From Scenedesmus sp. ARA3 (Eukaryota > Chlorophyta > Chlorophyceae > Sphaeropleales > Scenedesmaceae): a stretch of DNA of 64,000 bases. The notes beneath the pieces are model-generated. The model was given only the letters and a program-made list of their open reading frames with translations. It had not been told where the DNA came from and did not search any database. Positions 35,912 to 46,742 of the stretch are shown here, piece by piece (position 1 is the stretch's first letter; each line of letters starts with the position of its first letter). The stretch spans positions 1-64,000 of the forward strand of contig RWJK01000889.1 of the NCBI GenBank assembly GCA_004335835.1, given 5' to 3'. The position numbers were made by a program, and so were the translations under genes.

Positions 35912-36924
35912 ATGATGTGCCTTTACTGCACTCACATGGATGTCTCTATACTGGCTGCTATTCCTTTTCCAGGCTCCAAATCCTCTCTAGCGATCTACCT
36001 AGAGCAGCCAGCAGAGCAGGCAAGCACCAGTGACAGTGGCATCACCAGCAGCAGCGCCAACAACAGCAGCAGCAGGCCGATCGGCCAGCTCCCTCTATCA
36101 AGTTTCCTGCAAACAGACGGCAGCCGCCTGCGCACGCCCATGCAGCTCAACAATGCAGCAGGCAGCGGCAGCACTGCCAGGGCAGGGGCTCTGTGGAAGG
36201 TCGGCAATGTGATGTGGGAGCGTGCTGCTGACTGGGCAGTGGTGGTGGTGGCGCTCATTGTGCTTGCAGCATCTGAAAAGGAGCCCCCAAGAGCGAGTGA
36301 GTCTGAGCACACATCAGCTCAGCTTGACATTGCAAAGGCTGACACACCCTCAGTTAGCAGTTGCTGTGGGTCAGCTGGGGTTGGCATTTTCCAGGCTGGG
36401 CCTCAGCAGGCAGTTGGATTTGCGACGACACCAGTTGTCAACAGCCTGTTGTGCTCAGGCAGTGGATTAAAGCTGTGCTGATCTTCTATCAAACAGCAGG
36501 CTTTTGAACACAGCGCGTCTTGTCAACTCCTATACCTTTCTTGCAAAACCCGTGCACTGCGCTTGCTGCTGCTTCCCTGCAGGCTATGTGCCAAAGGCCG
36601 TGCTGTCAGAGACAAACTACCCGCTGCTACCCAACAGCGTACCCGCATGGTCTGTGCCGCTGTACAGCCTGGTGGGCCCTGCCATACTCATGGCGCTGCA
36701 CAGCGCAGTGCTCAGGTGCGCGGTGCTGCAGGGCGCTTGCACTTTGCTTGTGGTGCCAGTTGCCTGCTGTGAGATTAAAGGTGCTATGCAAGGATGCAAG
36801 CAGATCAGCTGGTGGAGCAATCCTTGCCAGCTTCTCCACTCTGCACTGGGCGTTGCTGCTGTATGGCTGCTGCTCATGCTACAGCCATTGCTGCGGGAAT
36901 GCGCAGTGACTCAGCTTGACCAGA

Positions 36925-36964
<40 letters not shown>

Positions 36965-38386
36965 AGGCGGCCCATGGGTGAGGCGCACCACCTCATCCTG
37001 GGGCTGTTCACTGCAGTGATGGTCACGGGGGCCATCACCAATCTCATCAAGCCGCCAGTGGGCCGCCTGAGGCCAGACTTCAACGCACGGTGCGCATCAA
37101 TATTGTTCTTAGAACAAATTGTCAAAACCCTGCAGCCAGGCTGACTGGCGCGTAGTGTGCGATGCCGCCAGCGCTGCAAAGTCCAGTGGTTGCAGAATGG
37201 GCTTGCAGTGGCAAGCAGTAGCCTGGCGCTTCGGCTGCTGAGCTTGCTCTGTACACCGCCCTAAACAGTTTATGCAGGACTAGGGTGTGTGGAACAATTG
37301 CAGCCGTGTGCGCTATGCATGCCCCGATGGCACTGTGACTTGGCGACACTAGCGCCAACACACACGCGCACATGTTGATGCCGGTTGTAACACGCATTGC
37401 TGGCCGTGCTACGCTGCGCAGGTGCTGGCCGGATGGCGTGATGGTGTGGGAGAAGGAGGACGCGCTGGGCGGCTGGCCCAAGTGCACCGCCAGCAGCCAT
37501 GACAGCATCGACGAGGGCCGCAAGAGCTTCCCCAGCGGTGAGCGGCACGCTGCTGTTGACAGAGAGATTGCAATTTTGGCTTTCGGGCGGGCTAGCAAAG
37601 TGATTGGCGTCTGATGGATTTGACTGTGGCAGCTGCAAATTCTTGATGTAGCTGGGAACAAACTTGCAGGAAGCACACTTTGCTGTGGTGATCAGCGGAG
37701 GGCGTGCTCCTGGCACATCGGTGCGCAGTGCAGTTTGAAACAAGCGTGGGCGTCATGTTGTGCTCCTGCAAGGAAGTGCTGCCACTGCCAGCTGCTGTTG
37801 GACCTTTGCTGGTGCAGGCGCCAGCATGCAACATATGCTGACATGTGTCGCAGGTCCCTGCAAAGCTGTGTGTGAGCATGCGCTGCCAGGTTGGCAATTG
37901 CAGGCTGTACGTCTCTTGCAGGAGAATCTGAGCATACGCATGACTGTTTGCTGCCTTGCCTGCCGCCGTGTGGCATGCGGCCCTGCAGGTCACAGCTCCT
38001 GGTCCGCAGCAGGCCTCTGCTACTGCACGTGGCTGCTGCTGGACAGGCTGCACGTGTTCGGAGCAGCAGGCGCCGGCCACCCTTGGCGGCTGCTGCTTGC
38101 TTGCATGCCAGCCCTGGCTGCCTTGGCGGTTGGCATCAGCCGCGTAACAGATTACTGGCACCACCCAACAGACGTAGCTGCAGGGCTGCTGCTGGGCTGC
38201 TTTGTGTCATGGTTGTGCTATAGGCAGCAGCGAGTGCGGTTGGCAGCAGAAGTAGACCCTGTTAGTTATGGCGGTGCAGTTGCGGGGCAAGCTGGTGGCG
38301 GTGGTGCGGGGTATGCCAGCGGCAGCATGCGGTTTGATGAGGATGGCATGCCACTGCTGCAGCAGCAAGGTGTGCTACTCGTGTAA
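35912..38386 (+). CDS. Lipid phosphate phosphatase (PAP2 family)
   Basis: Five exons keep phase: 35912-36296, 36583-36715, 36967-37089, 37422-37537, 37989-38386, predicting about 384 residues. The three-part PAP2 catalytic signature is present: KPPVGRLRP (C1), PSGHSSWSAAG (C2, split by an intron after PSG) and SRVTDYWHHPTDV (C3, with the nucleophilic histidine region). Hydrophobic segments such as WAVVVVALIVLAA and LYSLVGPAILMALHSAV fit the six-helix integral membrane family that removes phosphate from phosphatidic acid, diacylglycerol pyrophosphate and related lipids. The start is uncertain. ATGs at 35912 and 35915 are in frame, but a strong acceptor (ccttttccag) just after them may mean that a 5' exon lies upstream. 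A CTG run (36927-36966) forms the end of intron 2. Confidence 0.87.
36927..36966 (+). repeat. CTG tract forming an acceptor region
   Basis: Thirteen CTG units run directly into the AG acceptor of the phosphatase exon 3, so the triplet repeat is itself the 3' splice region of the intron. Confidence 0.9.
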
Positions 38387-39642
38387 CCATCAATGGATCG
38401 GCTCCAGCTGTCAATTGCTTGAACAAGGCTCACACGGCCAATGGCCTTCTGTTACAGCAGGATGGTATGGAAGTGTTGTGACAGCAGAACGGAATTGAAC
38501 AGGCTGCGGTACACATCTGCTCTGCGCAGGTGACGCAGATAGGATATTGGGAGCCGTCATATGTGGTGTTCAGCAAGCGTAAGGCCCTCAATTGCTCTGC
38601 TTTCCTCTGCAGACGCTGTGTTGAAAGGTTCATCGTTGCATAGCCTGATTGGCCTGGTCTCTTGCAAACGCAAGTAGAAGGAAGCGAACTTCGCCTCAGT
38701 TGTAACACGGAAGGCATTAGGCAGCTTGCTGACTGAGGCTGCGGCACCGGGACACGACGAGTGCCAGCATCAGCAGCACCTGCTGACAACCAGCTTGACC
38801 TTGGATCACGTTTTCTTCGTGGTAAGTTGTTTGATGTGAAGCCTTGGCTCGATCAAGTATAGGCGAGGGCCGGAAGGGTGGTGGGCTCAGCAGCAAGGGC
38901 AAGCCCGTGTAGCAAGGTGCAGCTACTGCTGCTTCTGGCACGACTTGGCAAACTTCATGGAGGATACACTTGGGCTTCGTCGTGCTGAAAGCTTCCATAC
39001 AGCAGCAGTAGCCCTTGATAACGCATACGCACAACTCAGCTTCGTCCTGCGTTTCCCTTACCCCTTCAAGCAGGCTATTCTCATGTACTTCAGTATATGA
39101 AACATATTTTTGTCGTCGTAGCCTGCATGAGGAGATGCCTGGCAGAGTAGGGCTGAAAGGTAGATTCAGCACACAAGGTGCACATAGTAGTGCTGCTTGC
39201 TGTTACCAGCCTGCTGCTCATTCAGTTGTCCGCCCTTTGCTGTGCTGCAGGCCAAGTTTGCAGGGCACGGCTTTGGCTGTGCACACACCAGGTGTGGGCA
39301 GTCAGTTACACCAGGCAGTGAAGATAGTTTTGCCAGTGCGTCATTGGCTACAGTTGGTCATGCAGCAGGGCTGAAGCTGCCAGTTTGTTGAAGCTGTTGT
39401 GGAGCGCTTGACACGATGACGTGTCGTACCTAGCAGCAGCAGTGCAGCTGCTGCAGGCGTCGCCGCACGCAGCAGCACAAGGCAGTAACCACCAAGGGAA
39501 TCTTTCCTGCAAGAACAGCTGCGTGAGGCAGCAGCGCAGCATTTGCTGCTGCGTGCCCTAGTGTCAATAAGACCCATAGTCCGCAACAACAGTATATCTA
39601 CAGCCGCTGCACGAGTGAGGCAGCAGCAGGTAGCGTGCTGGT
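38387..39642. other. Spacer before the MYB gene
   Basis: These 1.26 kb lie between two plus-strand genes. A TGTAA motif near 38700 could end the phosphatase transcript. Short minus-strand frames are present without recognisable content. The rest presumably holds the MYB promoter and leader. Confidence 0.4.
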
Positions 39643-42600
39643 ATGTCAGAGCAGAAGCCCAGCCCTGCTGAGTTGGCTGCAGCAGCAGCTGCTGCAGCAG
39701 CAGGCATGGCAGGTATTGGTGGCACCCTAGCAACTCGCATGGCACCCTCGGGCGCAAGCAGTACCAGTGCGCTGGTTATGCTTCACTCGCACTCGCCCAC
39801 ACATGCGACAACAGCCATGACTACCAGCAGCACTGGTCCTGCAAGCAGCGCAGAGCCCTACTCATCATCGGCAGGAGGCTCTGCCGGCGATGAGCTGAAG
39901 CTGTCTACATACAACCCGTGGACACCACAGGTGCGAGAGTGCTGTGACGCGCCGCAGCAGTAGCAGCAGCTGCACATGTGCCAAATGTGTTGCAGGATCA
40001 GCACAATCAGAAGCAGCAGACGTAGTCAGGCACAGCTGTGAGCAGGAGCAGGGCATGTGAGCATCATCTGGCATTGGCAACTGCTTAAGAATTGCAAACA
40101 TGCTTGCAACTGCTTGAGAATTCAGCTGCAACATGCTGAATCATGCTCGCAGACACACTTGCAGGAGAATGAGAAGCTGCGGCAGCTGGTGGCCAAGCAG
40201 TGCTTGCAACTATTGATGTGCCCGCAAACATGCTTGCAATTGCCTCTGCTGTGCCTGCAGGAGGATGAGAAGCTACGTGAGCTAGTGGCCAAGCACGGCG
40301 CACAGAACTGGTCCGCCATTGCCAAGGCGCTGCCCGGCCGCAACGGCAAGAGTTGCCGCCTGCGCTGGGTCAACCAGCTGCGGGATGACATAAAGACTGA
40401 GAGCTTTAGTGAAGAGGAGGACCGGATCTTGTTGGAGGCGCATCGGCTGTATGGCAACAGATGGACGCAGATTGCCAAGCTGCTGCCCGGCAGGTGCGGC
40501 GGAGTTCTGAGAGCAAGGGTAACTGCTTTGCAAAACAAAGGGGCTGGTTGGGGTGGCCGGGATGGTTTGCAGGGCACTTGCCAAGTTAGATTGCGAGGGC
40601 TATGTTAGCAATGTCTTCTGGTGCCTTTTGTGGGATTGAGCAGCTCCGCCGCTAGTCGTGTGGTTGCACTGGAGGTGACACGCCGTGTATCGCTACATGG
40701 CTGCAATGCTTGCAGGACTGACAACGCAGTCAAGAACCGCTGGCACTCCACTCTGAAGCGCCAGGCTGAACGCCAGCAGGCAGAGGAGCGGGAGAAGCAA
40801 GCACTTGCTGCAATGCTCATTGCCAGCAACCCGGCGCTGGCAGCACAGCTGCACTTGCCAGGCGCTGCAGCAGTGTCGGCGAGTCAGCAGGTGGCAGCAG
40901 CCGCGGCAGCAGCGGCAGCAGCAGCAATGACAGCCCAGCAAGGCTACAGGGTGTCAGCAGCTGTGCCTGCTGCTGGATCTGAGGGTTCTGGGGGACCCTT
41001 CCAGCAGCTGCCAATGCCGGCACAGCTGCAGCAGCCTGTGCGGCAGCAGTCTGTGCAGCCACAGGAGCAGCAGGCAGCAGCAGCAGCAGCTGCAAGTAGT
41101 CAGGGCGGCACTCAGCAGCAGCAGCAGCAGCTGACAGTGCTGACTCGTGAGTGGCAGGATGAGCGGGAGCGGCAGCTGGTGGCTGCGTTGTATGCCAAGG
41201 GGCATACGTCTATGGCTGTGCAGCTGCATAACCAGCTGCAGGCGAACCAGCATCTGCCTGCAGAGCAGCGGCTGCATCTGCTGATAGCGCTGCTCAATGC
41301 AGGGGGTTACGGAGACCTGGCTGCGCTGCTGCAGCAGCAGGTGGCACGGCACCAGCAGCGGCAGATCCTGCAGCAGCAGCAGGCGCAGCAGACTTACAGT
41401 GGAGGATCAGGAGGCCTGTCACCAGTAGCAGGGGCAGCAGCAGCTGCTACTGTTGGTGGCAGCTCGCCTGCGTTTGACAGTCCACTGCCACAGCAGCAGC
41501 AGCAGCAACAGCAGCAGGTCCAACCCATGTCTGGCCTTACAGGTGCGAGCAGTGACATCAACGCACAGCTGTGGTGATGTGATGGCTAGAACTTGCTGCA
41601 GCCGCTCTCTGTTGTCTAGTAAGCTGCTGCCGCGTCGGCTGGCTGGAACCGATGCATGCATTGGTGCAACAAGTTCGCTGCTGCTACTGCCGTGATTGGT
41701 CACCCTTATGACGTTCTTGTTCTCCATCACTGTTGCTGCAGGCCCCACACTGCCAGCGTTCATGTTTGTGTCAGCGCCGCAGCAGCAGCTGCAGGCAGCC
41801 GCAAGCCCAATGCACCCCCGCAGCGGCAGGAGCAGCAGCCAGGCAACACCTGATGCAGCAGCAGCGGCAGCAGCAGCAGGAAGCTTCATGCCTAGGGGCA
41901 CGTTTGCCATGCTGCCACAGGCAGGCCAGCAGTGGCAGCAAGCCTCACAGGGTGGCGACAGCAGCCCCACACAGGTGTGCGTATGTGTCTCTTGCTGCTG
42001 TTTGCGATGCTGTAAGGACGGGCAACATAGCACAGCTGCTGTTCATGCACAGGCATAACGATGGCGGGTTTGACAGTACCACATGCATTTCGTTGATTCG
42101 GCTTAACAGTTCTGTCAAAGTTCTTTCTGCGCACAAGTTGCATGTTGGGCTTGAAGGCTGATTCTCCCGTCTCCAGTTATGTGCTGCAACTGGTGTTGAG
42201 CAGCACACATAGCAGCTCTTTGAGTTGCTCAATGCCCTGAACGTACTGCTGCTCTTGCTTGTGCTCTTGCTGGTGCCTGGGCAGGCGTTCAAGCGGCTGC
42301 GAGCAGACCTAGAGCCGGTACCCTCCCGCAGCACCGGCAGCGCAGGCGCAGCAGCGGCAGCAGCAGCAGGCTCAGCCGGCGCGCCACCACAGCAGCAGCA
42401 GCAGCAGGCGCCGCAGCAGCCAGCCGCAGCAGCTGGTGGGCTGGGCGGTGGCAATGGCAGCCCTCCTTCACTGCCTGGCAGCTTTTTGGGCAACAGCATG
42501 GGGCAGCTGATGGGGAGCCTTGCTGGCGCAGCAGCAGGTGGCTTGACTGGCAGCCATCACGGCTCTGCTCTTAGCCTCGCAGACTTTTTCGGCATGGACG

Positions 42601-43394
42601 AGGACCAGCATGTGGGCCAGGCACCAGCCGAGCAGCAGCAGCAGCATCAGCGGCAACAGCAGCAGCAGGGTGCGGCTGCAGCTGCTGCTGGCACGACGGC
42701 GGCTGCAGCGGCAGCAGTAGCAGCAGCAGCAGCAGATGGCGTCACCGGCATGCAGGGCATGATGTCACCCCCGATGTCACCCATGCAGCGGCTGACATCA
42801 CTGGCTGGGGTGCAGAGAGGCTTTGAGGGATCCCATGGTGCACTAATGGACCTGCTAGGCAGTGGCAGCTCAGGAGGGGGTGGCGGCTCGCCAGGCAGCC
42901 TGCTGCTGCACGGTTTTGGCAGCCACCACCACGGCAGTGATGGAGGAGCAGCAGGTGTTGGCGATGGCGGCCATGGTGCCGGTTCCCTGCTGTATGGAGG
43001 TTTAGGGCTGGGAGGGTTTGGCAGCAGCGGGAACCTGAGCCTGCTTGGGACGCCTGTGGGCCGCGGCGGCAGCGGTTTTGCAGATCTGGAGGGCTTAGGG
43101 CAGGGTTTGGGGCATACTGCAGGAGGTGGGAGCAGTCCGTCGAGACAGAGACAGCATAGCCCAGATGGGATGCTGTTTGCAGATGTCCTGCCGGAGCTGG
43201 GCAGCATGCAGCAGCAGCGGCAGCAGCAGCAGCAACAGGCGGGTGCTGGTGCTGCAGCCGGCGCAGGGTACAGCGGCGGTCTAGCGGCTGGGCTTAGGGC
43301 TCAAGGTGGCGGCACGGGCGAGGGTTTCTTAGGGGATGATGAGGATGCCGTTGCTGGTGATGGCATGGTGCGCAGGTGCAGCACTACCGGCTGA
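39643..43394 (+). CDS. R2R3-MYB transcription factor
   Basis: Five exons keep phase: 39643-39930, 40261-40493, 40716-41542, 41742-41974, 42285-43394, predicting about 896 residues. Two MYB repeats are clear. R2 starts with the W of NPWTPQ in exon 1 and continues EDEKLRELVAKHGAQNWSAI with KSCRLRWVNQL. R3 is SFSEEEDRILLEAHRLYGNR, WTQIAKLLPGR, TDNAVKNRWHSTLKR, with Phe in place of the first Trp, as is usual for plant R3. It should bind DNA in the nucleus. The remaining 700 residues are Gln-, Ala- and Gly-rich, a typical algal activation-type tail, with no second domain that I can see. Splice positions within R2 and R3 fit plant MYB genes. The stop at 43392-43394 follows a possible gtgcag donor, so a further 3' exon cannot be excluded. 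Confidence 0.9.
40165..40296 (+). repeat. Extra copy of the start of MYB exon 2
   Basis: A copy begins after ttgcag at 40165 and the real exon begins at 40261, a unit of 96 bp. Over twelve codons there are three synonymous changes and three amino-acid changes, the last at the edge of similarity. Intronic phrases such as catgcttgcaa repeat with it. Confidence 0.88.
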
Positions 43395-46300
43395 CAGGAC
43401 TGAGGCCTCTGGTACCGGCGGCAGCGCCAGCAGCAGCAGCAGCAGCTCTTGTGCGTGTCGTTGCTTGGATGTGTCGTCTGTATGATTGGTGTCTCTGCGC
43501 AGGTGTTGCAGGGCATCACAGGGGCTTGGGCTGCCTGGGGTATGCACATAGGTGTGGTGCATGCATGCATGTGAAGGTTTGGTGTTCTGCATGTCGGCTG
43601 CACAGGTCATCCTTGCTGCGTTGTACAAACTGCAGGCGTTGCCAGGTGTTGTTTGCAGAGGTTTGCATGAGGCTGCCAGGAGCTGCGTTGCCTGGCTGAC
43701 TGGCCATCCCTGTGCCCTAAGTCAGCGTGCATGTATGCGCGCCTGCCTCAGTCAGGCACAGTGGTGTATAGCCATGCACCTTGCGCAGGAGCTGCTGCTG
43801 CTGCTGCTGCTGCGCTTGTGGGTTCATTTTGTCTCGTCGTATGCACGAAGCTTATGTCTGCTGCACTCTTCTAGTCAAGGTGTCTTGGCTGTTTGTCGAA
43901 GCGTGTCTGCGCAGCAGTGTGTGTTGCCTGGCTGGTACCACTCTGGAGCGGTGGCAGCAGGCAAGCTGTGTCCATTGGTCCCCACCAGTTTTGGCAGTGG
44001 TTCACATCTTTTGTGATGCCATCAGCTGCTTGCTTGCTTGCTTTTGTCTCGTGAACTTGTAGCAGGCACATTGGCAGCAGCAACCATGTTCGTCTTTGCA
44101 ACAGTGATGTCGGTTGTTCCATGTGCTATGCAGCTGCATGCTTGTGGAATGTGCATATTCTCAAGTATATGGGTCTCCTTGTCGCTGTGCACTGGCACGT
44201 AATCAGGTTAGTTTAGGGTCACGCTCAGGTTCAGTTCAGGATGTGTGTGCAGCACCTCTGTGTGAACAACCTGTTTCAGAATTTGCATATTCCCCTTGAC
44301 CTCACCATGACAGCAGTGTGCCAAGCAGTGCTTGGTTGACATGCCTGCAGCGTGCAGGTGCGCAACGCTGTGAGCCTTGTATGTGCTTGTACGGAACGCG
44401 TGCTTGTGTTGTACTCCCTCCCACCAGGACCCAGCTGAAACAGGTTGGGTGATGCGCTTGGCATGATGTGTATGCGTGTGTGGGGTGGAGGGGGGAGGGG
44501 CGTGCGTGTTAGAAACATATGGGATGTATGGGGTTGGAAAACAGCGCTGTGCATGGGTGGCAGGTGTGCATGTGTTATACATCAAACAGAAGGAGCAGAC
44601 CCCATGGTACGGTGTGTTTTGCGCTGAGTCGTGCTGCCGCTTGTGCTTGCTGCTCTGCGCTGCTGTAGCAGTTGAGTGTGCAGGTGCAGCTGGCATGTTC
44701 GACTTGGCCTGCATTGCAGTTCATGCATGTTGTGGTGTGTGTGGGGTGCAGAAAGGCAGTCACAGGTTGTGTGCATGTACTTCAGGGTCTCCTGCATCAG
44801 TTGCCGGGGTGTTGTGTTGGTGGTGATGGAGCTGCCGCTACCGACCACAATAGGCAGCCAGCAGTAGCGCCAGTGTTGTCAGGTGTGTGCACGGCACATG
44901 TTTGCAACACACTGCCTCAGTGTGTGTCATCATTGTGTACGCAGCCACACAGCATGCATGAGCATCTTTCCAGTTTGAAGCAGCCATGTCAGCACCTGCC
45001 CAGCCGTTGTTGTTTGCCGCTCGCTGACACAGCAGCCTGGCTGCTGATTTCAGCAGCGCTGAGGCCCCCTGCCAGATGCCATGGGAGATGGCGCAGCACT
45101 TGCAGCCTGCACGACATCAGGGTGTGTTGCATTTGCAGTACGTGCATGTACAGTTACAGTGTGCACAGTCGGTTGATGCATAATATTAATAATAGTCTTC
45201 TTGTAAGCCATAGTCGGTTGATGCATGTGCAGGCCCTGTTACCACAGCAGTGGCATGTGTTGGCTTGCGTCAGTAGCGGGGTTGTGCGGGACAGGGGGCA
45301 TCTGCGTGTTCTTGTGTTTGCCTTGCCTTGAATGGATGACGCATTTGGTAAGAGGTGTGCCATGGGCGCAAATGTATACATATGCAGGTGATGCCGCACA
45401 GACAGGCGCTGGCCTGGCTACCGCCAGTGGCACGTGCCCTGTGATGTGCTTGCTTGTGTGTGATCTGAGAGTGTGCGGGGCAAGTGTTTGTTGCTGCTGA
45501 TACTTTGACGCGCAACAAGCTTACGCTGGCAGCATGATGCTGCCAACAGAGTGTATGTACAGATGGTGTCTTGCTTGGTGTGGCGACAGGCTGCGCACCC
45601 ACCAGGCCTACAGACGTACTTGTTTTTTTTTTTTTTGGTTACCAGGGGGGACGGAATCCTACTGGCTCGCTACCACAGCACAATTGGGCAAGCCCAACTG
45701 CCGGGAGCGGGAGGCAATGCCTCACCAGCAGAACACGTCACAACACCCTATACCGGACGTACTTGTTTCTTGTGTCAGCAGGGTGCTGCTGCTGACACAC
45801 AATAAAGTAGAGTTGCGGGCATGATGCACTGTAGTGCCGTGAACTTGCCTGTTTACCTTGGTGTGAACCCCTTACATGCGGCTGTGTATGGTGTGTGTAT
45901 GAGCTTCTAGACGTGTGCGTGGCGCTGTGCAGCGCTGGCCTTGTGATTATGTTGCAGGCTGTGACGGCTGGCTTTTTGTGGAATTCAGTTCGCTTTACAG
46001 AGCGTCTGGAACAGCTGGCGCGTGCTGTCCTTGCCTTCCTGTGTTGCAGTGGATGCTGCGCAGGCTTCGCCCCAGGGGAGCACATGTGCTGTACAGCATC
46101 CCAAGCACAGCTCATACTTTGACCGGTGACTATATTGCTTGCTCATTGATTGACGCATGCGTTTGCTATTCAGTGATTTGCTTAGACATATGTGTATCTG
46201 GCAGCAGCATTCCGCTGGGTTCATCTGGTGCTTGATCTCAAGTGTGCCCACGTCGAGCATGCTGCTTTTGGGGGAGGGGTTGGACGGCGCCCTCTGCGGG

Positions 46301-46742
46301 CCTGCACCACAGCCTGTCGTGTTTATTGTCAATGTATATGGTACAATCTTCAGCTTTTGTTAGTAAGGCGTAGAAATCTATGTCCAGGTAACTCACGTGC
46401 CTTGCCATCACCGGAAGTCTGTTTTCACAGCCAGCGTGATGCGTGCAGTGCCGTGGTTCTCCAATCAAAAGTTGCAGTGGAGTCATAGTACTGTTCTTTA
46501 CCTTATCAGCAGGTGCATGCCAGTGCTCATTTTTCAAAAGGACGGCAGGTGAGTCACAAAGCCGCTAGGGTTTGTGTTCTGTCCTGCTATATACATCGCC
46601 GTATGAAGCTTGCTGTTCACCTTAGTACCAGCTGCTGAAGTTCAACGACGCTTGCTGCAGTTGACACTGCCCGGGAAACCCTTGCAAAGACGTGCCGACG
46701 TGCGGTTGGTTCACGCCGTTGTGCATCAGAATAAACGACAAC
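43395..46742. other. Intergenic region rich in TG
   Basis: No gene is supported across 3.3 kb. The sequence is rich in TGTG and TGC phrases and has scattered open frames without family resemblance. Notable items are a T14 run at 45623-45636, the phrase gacgtacttgttt at two places (near 45613 and 45757), and a short insertion-like element at 45167-45226. Confidence 0.4.
45167..45226 (+). repeat. Short insert flanked by 15-bp direct repeats
   Basis: The 15-mer agtcggttgatgcat occurs at 45167-45181 and again at 45212-45226. Between them are 30 bp, of which the last part plus one base (45188-45212) is identical over 25 bp to 48749-48773 inside an intron of the phosphorylase gene. This looks like a tiny mobile fragment with a target-site duplication. 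Confidence 0.6.

Noticed and set aside
38430..38789. Minus-strand frame of 119 codons downstream of the phosphatase
   Set aside because: The content looks random, and it lies where a 3' untranslated region is expected.
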